From positions 5,330,501 through 5,394,500 of the forward strand of contig NZ_CP096255.1 in NCBI RefSeq assembly GCF_011516635.5: a DNA stretch of 64,000 nucleotides, written 5' to 3'. Below, one piece after another: positions 43,522-51,585 of the stretch. The position numbers were made by a program, and so were the translations under genes. Below the pieces are notes generated by a model. The model worked only from the letters and a program-made list of their open reading frames with translations. It was not told the DNA's origin and did not search any database. The stretch comes from Bradyrhizobium barranii subsp. apii. GTDB taxonomy: Bacteria > Pseudomonadota > Alphaproteobacteria > Rhizobiales > Xanthobacteraceae. Numbering within the stretch: the stretch's first letter is position 1; each line of letters begins with the position of its first letter.

Positions 43522-44256
43522 TCAGCTGCGCTTGCTGCGCCGGACACCGCGCCGGCGGTCCTTGACCGGCGGTTTTGGTGCCAATTCCGGCATTTCGGCC
43601 TGAACCTCGCGGTAGCGCGTCAACATCCGTTCAAAACTGGCATTGAGCGTCTCGGCGATATCGGGGCGCTTCTCAAGACTGGCCAGGATGGTCGCGGCCG
43701 CCTCGATGGTCGACAGCCCGTCTTTCCGCGGCTCCTTGCGCAGGCGTCCGTATCGGGAGGGATGCGCCGGGTTGAGGATCACGCGCTGGCATTTGAGCAT
43801 CCAGGGATTGCGCCACCACAGCGCCTTGGCCTGGCTCCAGGTGCCGTCGAGCAGCACCACGCCTTCGAGCTTGCCGAGGATCGAGCGCTGGTTCTCCGCG
43901 ACCTCGCCCTTGCGGTTGAGCGCCAGGATCTCGCCCTCGGCCTCCAGATCGGCCGCGCGCGCCGAGCCAAGATAGAGCACGGCCCAGTGCGAGGCGTTCT
44001 CGACCGGCCGCGCCAGCGCCTTGGACAGGCTCGACCAGGACAGGCCGACCCGCACCGTGGCATCGGCAAAGTGCTTCGCAAGCAGCCGGGCGGTGCCGAG
44101 CGCCCTGTCCTGCTCCTGCGGATGCTGGAGGATCAGGAGCGAGAGCCGGTTCTTGATGGGCGTGACACTGTCGCAGATGCACAGCGGCATCGGCTTCTGG
44201 CAGTGCGGGCATTCGGGGATCGGATCGGCCGGCGCGGCGGCTGTGGGGTTCGACAT
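43522..44256 (-). CDS. DTW-domain protein, tRNA-uridine aminocarboxypropyltransferase-like
   Basis: The 244-residue protein has an N-terminal zinc-type cluster (CPHCQKPMPLCIC), then ILQHPQEQDRALGTARLLA and the DTW-type motif within GVVLLDGTWSQAKALWW, followed by RVILNPAHPSRYGRLRKEP and LSTIEAAATIL. DTW proteins such as TapT/YfiP add acp groups to tRNA uridines (acp3U). The motif here reads DGTW, with an inserted Gly. ATG 44256 is preferred to an 87-residue-longer frame that lacks family features. Confidence 0.88.
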   Translation of the reverse strand: MSNPTAAAPADPIPECPHCQKPMPLCICDSVTPIKNRLSLLILQHPQEQDRALGTARLLAKHFADATVRVGLSWSSLSKALARPVENASHWAVLYLGSARAADLEAEGEILALNRKGEVAENQRSILGKLEGVVLLDGTWSQAKALWWRNPWMLKCQRVILNPAHPSRYGRLRKEPRKDGLSTIEAAATILASLEKRPDIAETLNASFERMLTRYREVQAEMPELAPKPPVKDRRRGVRRSKRS

Positions 44257-44356
44257 GGTCGCCGCTATACGCTTGAAGCGGCGGTTCAACAACCCGGCCT
44301 CGCGTGGACTCGGCAGTGGCTGCCGCCGAATATTCGTCGTCCTCGGCAGACAAAAA

Positions 44357-44374
44357 GACCGCCCGAAGGCGGTC
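44357..44374 (-). terminator. Rho-independent terminator downstream of the 44.4-kb hypothetical gene
   Basis: GACCGCC (44357-44363) pairs perfectly with GGCGGTC (44368-44374) around CGAA. On the minus strand it is followed by TTTTT (complement of 44352-44356), a textbook intrinsic terminator ending minus-strand transcripts before the DTW gene. Confidence 0.85.
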
Positions 44375-44407
44375 GTTTCGCGTGCGTGTCGGAGCAATCC
44401 GACTACT

Positions 44408-44794
44408 TCACTGAGGAGCAATGGACACAACAACTGCTCCGGCGGCGTTCTTCCACAGGTAGTTGCCTTCACTGTCCTTACCGGCGTACCAGATCGGAAT
44501 TCCGAGGCTGGTGTCATAGAACTGATCGCCGATCATGAGATGGCCCGTCGGAGGAGTACCGCCCCGGCCAGTCGCAAACGTATTGGTTGCACCCAATCGA
44601 ACGCGCCCCGTGTTCGACGTGATGAAGCCCGCGTTTGGCCCGTCGAGGTCGAGGTAGAGTCGGTAACCGGTGACATTGCGGTTGGAATCGAGCTCGGCAG
44701 CGAACGCGATTTTGCCGAACGACACCGAGCGGTCCGCATCAACCGGAAACTGCAGGACCTGGCTGATCTGGTTGTAGATCACCGTGTACGACAT
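44408..44794 (-). CDS. Hypothetical protein, beta-rich, 128 residues
   Basis: The protein begins MSYTVIYNQISQVLQFPVDA and is beta-rich with many Gly and Asn (YRLYLDLDGPNAGFITSNTG, DTSLGIPIWYAGKDSEGNYL), lacking a signal peptide. No family is recognised; the style recalls short phage- or surface-related proteins. A longer frame to 44998 overlaps the methyltransferase and is not supported. A strong terminator follows the stop. The start is uncertain because no clear ribosome-binding site precedes ATG 44794. Confidence 0.55.
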   Translation of the reverse strand: MSYTVIYNQISQVLQFPVDADRSVSFGKIAFAAELDSNRNVTGYRLYLDLDGPNAGFITSNTGRVRLGATNTFATGRGGTPPTGHLMIGDQFYDTSLGIPIWYAGKDSEGNYLWKNAAGAVVVSIAPQ

Positions 44795-44865
44795 CTTGGA
44801 AGGCGCGGCACACTGTACGATCGCCCCAGCGGCAGCTTGAGCCCGGCGTAACTTGGCTGTCGGGC

Positions 44866-45562
44866 TCACGGCACGGGGCGTTTGCGCATGAACGCCGTCA
44901 ACACCGTCTTGAACGGAGCCGGCGTGCAGTGCTGAACCGCAAGCAACAGCGAATAGAGCAGCTTCGATCCGAAATAATAGGCCGGCTCCGCGTCCCACGG
45001 GATCACATACAGATCGTATCGGGAGGCGGGAAAATGCCGTTTGAACGCGCCGGCAGTGTTCAGCCGATAGACGGCCGGGAAGACATCCTCGCCCTTGCGG
45101 TCGTCCTGGGCCGACTGGATGATGCGGGCATGCAACCGGTCGGGGATCATCCGGTTGGCGAGTGCGATGTATCCATAGCGGTTGGGCGTTCGCGCGCAGA
45201 TCCAGCCGCCCGGCTTGAGCACGCGGTCGAGTTCACGGGCGGCTCTGGCAGGATCCTGGAGATGCTCGAACACGAAATCCGATACGATCACGTCGATGGA
45301 TTGATCGGCGATCGGAAGCTCTCCGTCGGGTGTGATCACGAACGCCCGATCCAGCGCCTTGTTGGTCGTGACAGCCGGGTCGACATCCACCCCGACGAGC
45401 TCGCGCACCCGTCCCTTCAACGACCGCAGACTGCGCCGGTAGGCAACCGAATCCTCGCTCTGGCCGGCGCCTCGTCCGGCGCCAAAGTCCAGCACGATGG
45501 AATCCTGGCCAACCAAGGCCCCGACCCGCTGCCAGAACTGAATCGTGCCATCGACCCGAGAG
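44866..45562 (-). pseudogene. SAM-dependent methyltransferase, 3' part, split by IS91-type element
   Basis: This segment encodes a class I methyltransferase: SAM-binding motif IVLDFGAGRGAG, the acidic loop GVDVD, IDVIVSDFVFEHL, and LKPGGWICARTPNRYG. The frame is open upstream to about 45613 but has no start codon before TTG 45516, because the gene is cut at 45562. The missing 5' end lies beyond the insertion at 48149-48201; joining the two parts gives SHFFPEIAAGG then FSRVDGTIQFWQRVGAL in one frame, a protein of about 249 residues. Position beside a polysaccharide exporter suggests glycan or lipid modification. Restart at TTG 45516 would leave ~216 residues, probably inactive. Confidence 0.8.
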
Positions 45563-45924
45563 AATCTGGAGGGTTCTGTGAGGTCGCGCTCACGCGAGGG
45601 CGCGGCAGGCGCTTATGACGCGACCTCATTGAAGCCGGATTGAACGAAGGCGCGGGAGGCTATTCGCGGTTTTGCAGCTATGGGGATTGTTCGAGATCGC
45701 CATGCCCGATCTGCTGGCTCGGCGCGTGAGGCAGAGACACAGGAGTGCGCATCCTGGAAGAGTTGAGATCAGACGCGCTTCGCCTGAGATCGCGATAGGC
45801 CTTTTGCTGCATCGGACGGTTGTTGTCGCGCAGTGTGACAGCACGGATTCGACATCGTCCGCGATGATCGAGACGCTGGGAGCGAAATGACGAATGATGA
45901 TCGTCGTGCACGACATGACTTGGC

Positions 45925-47187
45925 TCACGATGTGTCGCATCGGAACGGTGATGTTCGAGGGCTGGGGCGTCTGAAGCTATGTCGAAAGCGCTCAATGATG
46001 CGCATGACGCCACCACAATCGGGACAGGCAGGAACCTCGGCCCAGGTTTGAGCCTCCGAATCCACAGGCGACGGCTGGCCATCGTTTGGGGCTGTTCGCT
46101 CATGATCGAGAAGTTCGCGGCAAAGGGCGAGCTTGGCAGCGCGATGGCGGTTGGCCATGAAGCCGAAGTGGCGGATGCGGTGGAAGCCGTCAGGCGGCGT
46201 ATGAAGCAGGAAACGGCGAATGAACTCATCGGGCTTGAGATTCATGATCTTTGTCGCGCTGTTTTGGCGATAGTCCTTCCATGAGAAGGCGACATGATCG
46301 TCGTCGAGTGCGACGAGCCGGCTGTTGGCGATCGCGACGCGATGGGTGTAGCGGCCGAGATAGGCCAGGACCTGTGCGGGTCCGCCGAAGGGCCGCTTGG
46401 CGTAAACAACCCAGTTGATGCGTCGCATGGCGTCGAGGTGGGCCGCAAAGGCAGCCGGCTCGGCCAGAGCTCCGAGATCGCCGAAGAAACGCAAGGCACC
46501 GGAGTTGAAGGCTGCCGACAGACGTTTGAGAAAAAGTGTGCGAAATAGTCTGGACAACGGTTTGACGGCCAGGAAGAAGTTCGGTCGGCAAGCGGTCCAG
46601 CGCGCGCCATCGGGCGAGAGGCCGCCACCCGGAACGACGCAATGGACGTGGGGATGATGCATCAGCGTCTGTCCCCAGGTGTGGAGGACGGCGACGCCGC
46701 CGATCGCACCGCCGATCGCACCGCCGAGCCGGCGTGGATTGGCGGCGAGCGTCGTCATCGCCTCGGCGGCAGCCTTGAACAGGATGGCATAGACGACGGC
46801 CTTGTTCTGGAAAGCGATCGCGGCGATCGGTGCGGGAAGTGTAAAGACGACGTGGAAATAGGGAACCGGAAGCAGGTCGGCTTGACGCGCGGCGAGCCAC
46901 GCGGCTCGGGCTCTCCCCTGACACTTCGGACAGTGCCGATTGCGGCAGGAATTATAGGCAACGCGTGTCGTGCCGCAGTCGTCGCAAGCCTGCATGTGGC
47001 CGCCGAGCGCCTCGGTCCGGCACGCAACGATCGCGCTCATCACGCGCCGCTCGACCCGCCCCAGATGACCGGCATGTACACGGCGATAGGCGTCGCCATG
47101 CCGGCGCAGAATATCGGCAATCTCGATGGCGGGCCTGTTGGAGCGGATGTCGGAGCGGGTCATGACCCGCATCCCGCTGCGGGTCAT
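45925..47187 (-). CDS. IS91-family HUH transposase
   Basis: The 420-residue protein has the family's N-terminal zinc-binding module (CDDCGTTRVAYNSCRNRHCP and KCQ, residues ~69-89), the HUH nuclease motif HHPHVHC (177-183) followed by VVPGGGL, and the C-terminal part with YLGRYTHRVAIANSRL (catalytic Tyr region) and IRHFGFMANRHRAAKL. It performs rolling-circle-type transposition. Its ATG overlaps the stop of the recombinase gene (ATGA), so the two are coupled. Confidence 0.95.
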   Translation of the reverse strand: MTRSGMRVMTRSDIRSNRPAIEIADILRRHGDAYRRVHAGHLGRVERRVMSAIVACRTEALGGHMQACDDCGTTRVAYNSCRNRHCPKCQGRARAAWLAARQADLLPVPYFHVVFTLPAPIAAIAFQNKAVVYAILFKAAAEAMTTLAANPRRLGGAIGGAIGGVAVLHTWGQTLMHHPHVHCVVPGGGLSPDGARWTACRPNFFLAVKPLSRLFRTLFLKRLSAAFNSGALRFFGDLGALAEPAAFAAHLDAMRRINWVVYAKRPFGGPAQVLAYLGRYTHRVAIANSRLVALDDDHVAFSWKDYRQNSATKIMNLKPDEFIRRFLLHTPPDGFHRIRHFGFMANRHRAAKLALCRELLDHERTAPNDGQPSPVDSEAQTWAEVPACPDCGGVMRIIERFRHSFRRPSPRTSPFRCDTS

Positions 47188-48044
47188 CCAGGTGGCGTCA
47201 CCTCCAGCGACAGGCGATCGAGCGGGCTCTGCGTCGCTCGGATCGTATCGGTGGCGACCTGCGTGTAGCGCGCTGTCGACGACAAATTATTGTGCCCGAG
47301 CAAGACCTGGATGATCCGGATATCGGTTCCGTTCTCGAGAAGATGTGTCGCGAAGCTGTGGCGCAGCGTGTGCAGCGTGACGCGCTTGGTCAGGCCCGCA
47401 GCCTTCACCGCCGACCGGCAGGCGGCATGCAGCACGGTCTGATCGATCGGATGATCTTCGTCACGACCAGGGAACAGATAAAGCCGCGGCCGGGCGAGCC
47501 GCCAGTAGGTGCGCAGGATGCCCAGCAGCTGGGGCGACAGCATCACGTTGCGATCCTTCGCGCCCTTGCCGTGGCGCACCTGGATGACGCCGCGGGCGCT
47601 GTCGATGTCTTCGATCCGCAGTCCCGCAACCTCCGAGGCCCTGAGCCCGGCCGCATAGGCGGTGGTGAGCGCGGCGCGGCTCTTCAGGCTCGATACCGCT
47701 TCAAGAAACTGAACCACTTCGTCGGCGCTGAGAACGACCGGCAGCTTGCGCGGTTCTCGCGCATAGGGAATGCGCTCTGGGATGAGCGCCTCGCCGAGCG
47801 TGACGCCGTAGAAAAACCGTAGCGCACAGACGATCTGGTTCAGCGCCGGCCATGAGATGCCGGTCGAGACCAAATGCACCTGGAAGGCGCGGACGTCTTC
47901 CAGCTCTAACCGGTCAGGCGATCGGCCAAAATAGCGGCTGAACTTCGAAACCGCGCTGATGTAGGATCTTTGCGTCGCCGGCGACAGATTGCGGACGGTC
48001 ATGTCTTCGATCATGCGGCGGCGAAGAGGGCTCAAATCGGCCAT
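47184..48044 (-). CDS. Tyrosine recombinase/integrase of the IS91-type element
   Basis: The 286-residue protein has a SAM-like N-terminal DNA-binding domain (MTVRNLSPATQRSYISAVSK) and a catalytic domain with the full tyrosine recombinase set: Arg in YAAGLRASEVAGL, HTLRHSFATHL (His-x-x-Arg), LLGHNNLSSTARYTQV (His and Tyr nucleophile). Such recombinases accompany the transposase in one IS91 subgroup. ATG 48044 is preceded by AGGAG; a longer frame to 48086 is less likely. Confidence 0.93.
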   Translation of the reverse strand: MADLSPLRRRMIEDMTVRNLSPATQRSYISAVSKFSRYFGRSPDRLELEDVRAFQVHLVSTGISWPALNQIVCALRFFYGVTLGEALIPERIPYAREPRKLPVVLSADEVVQFLEAVSSLKSRAALTTAYAAGLRASEVAGLRIEDIDSARGVIQVRHGKGAKDRNVMLSPQLLGILRTYWRLARPRLYLFPGRDEDHPIDQTVLHAACRSAVKAAGLTKRVTLHTLRHSFATHLLENGTDIRIIQVLLGHNNLSSTARYTQVATDTIRATQSPLDRLSLEVTPPG

Positions 48045-48148
48045 CTCGATACTCCTGTCTGAGGGGGTGGGCTCCAACACCCACATCCTCTCAGCCAGGA
48101 GGCGATCTATGCCACCTTGCCCCCTACGCCGCGGCAGCGGCTTCGTTC

Positions 48149-48201
48149 AATCCACCCGCCGCAATCTCCGGGAAAAAGTGCGATCCGACGGTATTAGCCA
48201 T
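48149..48201 (-). pseudogene. Methyltransferase, 5' fragment beyond the IS91-type element
   Basis: ATG 48201, with GGAGTGATT at a good distance upstream, starts MANTVGSHFFPEIAAGG, after which the frame enters the insertion element. The start resembles that of small methyltransferases of the type FPEI.AGGF...DGTI.F, and the phrase FSRVDGTIQFW resumes at 45562 in the correct frame. The 53 bases plus 697 bases give an uninterrupted ORF when the element is removed. Confidence 0.7.
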
Positions 48202-48477
48202 TTGGCCAATCACTCCAAAGCAACACGAGCCAGCCGATTTCCGCTCGCCCACAAGGTTTCCCAAGCACGTCACACATTCTCGGGGCGGGATTCCGTTCGA
48301 ATGCAACAGCTTCGGGCGGCGCGACGAGCGAAGGCCGCGCCCGTCTCCGTTCTGTAACGAGCTTTGTTGACAGAAATGAGAAGTAACAGCCTTTATGAGA
48401 ACAGATGTTAAGTTGACAACATCAAATGTTAGGGGATTGAGCCGAATGACGGTGTCGGAAGGTGCGCGATACTTGGC
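48202..48477. other. Gene-free gap with an AT-rich patch
   Basis: This gap holds the promoter of the split methyltransferase gene on the minus strand. Bases ~48360-48435 are clearly richer in A and T than the surroundings and contain GATGTT (48405-48410) facing AACATC (48419-48424), plus two TTGACA hexamers. No ORF is supported. Confidence 0.4.
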
Positions 48478-51400
48478 CTATTCCGCCGGTGCGGCCAGCG
48501 GGCGCGGCTCGGAGCGGCGGCGCAGGCGGTCGATCAGCAGGTAGATCACGGGCGTCGTGTAGAGCGTCAGGATCTGCGAGACGAACAGGCCGCCGATGAT
48601 GGTGATGCCGAGCGGACGGCGGAGCTCCGTGCCCGGACCGGTCGCGATGACCAGCGGAATGCCGGCGAACAGCGCCGCCATGGTCGTCATCAGGATGGGG
48701 CGGAAGCGCGCCTGGCAGGCCTCGAAGATCGCCTCCGCCGAGGACAGGCCGCGCTGGCGTTCGGCATCGAGCGCGAAGTCCACCATCATGATGCCGTTCT
48801 TCTTGACGATGCCGATCAACAGGATGATGCCGACGAAGGCGATCACCGTCAGCGGCGTGTTGGTGAGCTGCAAGGCGAGCAGCGCGCCGAGCCCGGCGGA
48901 TGGCAGCGTCGAGATGATCGTCAGCGGATGGGCGAGGCTCTCATAGAGCACGCCGAGCACGATATACATCGCCACCAGCGCGCCGAGGATCAGCAGCGGC
49001 TGGCGGCCGCTGGTCCTGGCGAAATCGCCCGCGTTGCCGTCAAAACTGCCGCGAATGCCTTCCGGCATGTGCAGCTCCTCGATCGCGCGCTGCACGTTCT
49101 GGGTCGCGGTCTGGAGCGGCACGTCCGGCATCAGGTTGAACGACACCGTGGTCGAGGGAAACCCCTGCGAATGATAGACCGCCAGCGCAGCGAGCCCGCG
49201 CGTCGCATGTACCACGGCCGACAGCGGCACCTGCGCGTCATTGGCACCGGCGACATAGATGCGATCGAGGTTGGATGGGTCGACCTGGAATTTCGGGTCG
49301 ATCTCCAGCACGGTCATATACTGGTTGCGTTGGGTGTAGATGATCCCGATCTGCCGCTGCGAAAACGCGTTGTTGAGCGCGTTGTCGATGTCCTGGACCC
49401 TGACGCCGAGCGCCGAGGCCTTCTGGCGGTCGATCGAGAGCGTGAGCTGAAGCCCGCCGGGATCGCGGTCGCTGGAAATATCTGTGATGCCCTCGACGCT
49501 CTCCATGCGCTTGGCCACGATCGGCGCCCACTTCTGGAGCAGGCCGAGGTCGGTGCTGGTCAGCGTGTACTGGTAGTCGGAATCGCTCTGCCGTCCGCCG
49601 GCGCGGACGTCCTGGGCGGCGAACATGAACAGACGGATTCCGGGCACCGGGTACAGGGCGCGCCTGAGACGGTCGATCACGACCTGCGTCGAGACGTGGT
49701 CACGCTCCTCCGGCGGCTTCAGGCTGATGAACATGGTGCCGCGGTTCGAGGTCGCCCCCCCCGGGCCGCCTCCGCTGCCGACCGTCGAGCCGATGCCGGC
49801 CACGGCCGGATCCTGCATCACGATGTCGGCGAGCCGCTGCTGCAGGCCGAGCATGGACTGGAACGAGATGTCGGCCGAGGCGCGCGTCGCGCCGATGACG
49901 AAGCCGGAATCGTCGGTCGGGAAATAGCCCTTGGGGACCTTGATGTAGAGCGTCACCGTGAGGCCGATGGTGGCGAAGAACACCAGCAGCGTCAGCAGCG
50001 GATATTGCAGCACGGTGCGCAAGCTGCGGGCGTAAAACGTGACGACGCGCGACAGCGAGCCTTCGATCAGCCGATCGAACAGCGTCGCGGTGCCGGACGT
50101 GGTCTGCCGGATGTAATGGGCGCAGATCATCGGCGTGACCGTCAGCGACACCAGCGTCGAGACCAGGATCGCAAAGGTCAGCGTCAGCGAGAACTCGCGC
50201 AGCAGGCGGCCGACGATGCCGTCCATGAAGATCAGCGGCGTGAAAGCCGCGATCAGCGACAGGCTGATCGAGACCACGGTGAACCCGATCTGCCGGGCGC
50301 CAACGAGCGCGGCCTGGAGCGGCCGCATGCCATGCTCGAGATTGCGGTACATGTTCTCGATCATGACGATGGCGTCGTCGACCACGAAGCCGACCGAGAT
50401 CGCCAGCGCCATCAGCGACAGATTGTCGATCGAGAAGCCCGCGACCCACATCCCGGCACAGGTCCCGGCCAGCGCCAGCGGCACCGAGATGCCAGCCGCG
50501 ATCGTCGGCGTCAGCCGCCGTAGGAACACGAACACCACGACCATCACGAGGACAGCGGTTGCCAGCAGCGTCCACTGCATGTCGAGCACGCTGGCGCGGA
50601 TCGTGCTGGTGCGATCGACCAGCGTGGAAATATCGACGCCCGCCGGGATCCATTGTTTTAGCGCCGGGATCAGGGCCTTCACCCGGTCGACGGTGTCGAT
50701 GACGTTGGCGTCGCCCTGCTTGGTAATCTGGATCAGCACGGCCGGCTGCTTGTTGAACCAGGCGATGGAGCGAGCGTTGCGGACGGAGTCCTCGATGTCG
50801 GCGACGTCGGACAGCCGGACGAAATTGCCGTTCGAGCTCTTGATGATGATGTCGCGGAACTCTTTCGCCGTCCGCATCTGCTTGTTCAGCGACAGCGTCT
50901 CGCTCTGGCGCTCGCCGTTGAAGATACCGACGGGACCAAGCGGGTTGGCGTTGATGATCGCGGTCCTGACGTCGTCGGTGGCGATGCCGGCGTTGGACAA
51001 TGCGACGGGGTTGAGCTGCACGCGCACCGCCGGCTGGTCGGCGCCGCTCACCGTCACGTCACCGACACCAGGCACCTGCGAGATGCGCTGCGCGAGCACG
51101 GTATCGGCGACGTCGTAGATCGCGCTGGCCGACAGCGTCTTCGAGGTCAGCGCCAGCACGAAAACAGGCGCGCCGGCCGTGTTCGCCTTGCGGAAGCGCG
51201 GCAGCGTCGGCAGGTCGCTCGGCAGGTCGATCAGCGCGGCGTTGATCGCCGCCTGCACGTCGCGCGCGGCCTTGTCGATGTTGCGGCCGATGTCGAACTG
51301 CAGCTGGATGCTGGTCGTGCCGAGCGACGACGTCGAGGTGATCTGGTTGATGCCCGCGATCTCGCCGAGCCGGCGCTCCAGTGGCGAGGCCACCGTCGCC

Positions 51401-51585
51401 GCCATCACGGACGGATCGGCGCCGGGCCGGCTGGCCGACACGAAGATGGCGGGGAAGTCGACGTTCGGGACCGAGGCGACGGGAAGGAACTCGTAGGCGA
51501 CGACACCCAGCAGGAACAACCCGATCGACAGCAGCGTGGTCGCGACCGGCCGGCGGATGAACGGCTCCGAGATCGATGCCATCAC
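48478..51585 (-). CDS. RND multidrug efflux permease, MdtC/MuxC-like
   Basis: The 1035-residue protein has the RND layout: TM1 (RRPVATTLLSIGLFLLGVVAY), a large porter loop, TM2-6 with the proton-relay region around SVGFVVDDAIVMIENMYRNLE, a second porter loop (KGYFPTDDSGFVIGATRASA) and TM8-12 ending with PLGITIIGGLFVSQILTLYT. It forms a heteromultimer with the neighbouring RND protein, as MdtBC do. It is the last gene of the operon, and its start overlaps the stop of the previous RND gene (ATGA). Confidence 0.94.
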   Translation of the reverse strand: MMASISEPFIRRPVATTLLSIGLFLLGVVAYEFLPVASVPNVDFPAIFVSASRPGADPSVMAATVASPLERRLGEIAGINQITSTSSLGTTSIQLQFDIGRNIDKAARDVQAAINAALIDLPSDLPTLPRFRKANTAGAPVFVLALTSKTLSASAIYDVADTVLAQRISQVPGVGDVTVSGADQPAVRVQLNPVALSNAGIATDDVRTAIINANPLGPVGIFNGERQSETLSLNKQMRTAKEFRDIIIKSSNGNFVRLSDVADIEDSVRNARSIAWFNKQPAVLIQITKQGDANVIDTVDRVKALIPALKQWIPAGVDISTLVDRTSTIRASVLDMQWTLLATAVLVMVVVFVFLRRLTPTIAAGISVPLALAGTCAGMWVAGFSIDNLSLMALAISVGFVVDDAIVMIENMYRNLEHGMRPLQAALVGARQIGFTVVSISLSLIAAFTPLIFMDGIVGRLLREFSLTLTFAILVSTLVSLTVTPMICAHYIRQTTSGTATLFDRLIEGSLSRVVTFYARSLRTVLQYPLLTLLVFFATIGLTVTLYIKVPKGYFPTDDSGFVIGATRASADISFQSMLGLQQRLADIVMQDPAVAGIGSTVGSGGGPGGATSNRGTMFISLKPPEERDHVSTQVVIDRLRRALYPVPGIRLFMFAAQDVRAGGRQSDSDYQYTLTSTDLGLLQKWAPIVAKRMESVEGITDISSDRDPGGLQLTLSIDRQKASALGVRVQDIDNALNNAFSQRQIGIIYTQRNQYMTVLEIDPKFQVDPSNLDRIYVAGANDAQVPLSAVVHATRGLAALAVYHSQGFPSTTVSFNLMPDVPLQTATQNVQRAIEELHMPEGIRGSFDGNAGDFARTSGRQPLLILGALVAMYIVLGVLYESLAHPLTIISTLPSAGLGALLALQLTNTPLTVIAFVGIILLIGIVKKNGIMMVDFALDAERQRGLSSAEAIFEACQARFRPILMTTMAALFAGIPLVIATGPGTELRRPLGITIIGGLFVSQILTLYTTPVIYLLIDRLRRRSEPRPLAAPAE

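Larger units (their letters stand above)
45563..48151. mobile_element. IS91-family insertion element with transposase and tyrosine recombinase
   Basis: About 2.59 kb interrupts the methyltransferase gene. The inferred ends are where the gene frame stops matching: AAT at 45563-45565 on the left and AAT at 48149-48151 on the right, a 3-bp match that may be a target copy or coincidence. Near the ends lie perfect 13-bp inverted copies, GGATTGAACGAAG (45637-45649) and CTTCGTTCAATCC (48141-48153), both containing the GAAC/GTTC tetranucleotide typical of IS91 target choice. About 360 bp beside the left end (45563-45924) carries no credible gene. The exact ends need comparison with other copies. Confidence 0.75.

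Noticed and set aside
43522..44517. 331-codon version of the DTW protein
   Set aside because: The added 87 residues cover the terminator at 44357-44374 and show no family similarity; ATG 44256 fits.
45626..46229. Minus-strand ORFs at the left end of the IS91-type element
   Set aside because: They overlap the transposase end in other frames, lack motifs, and have the Ser/Arg-rich look of shadow frames.
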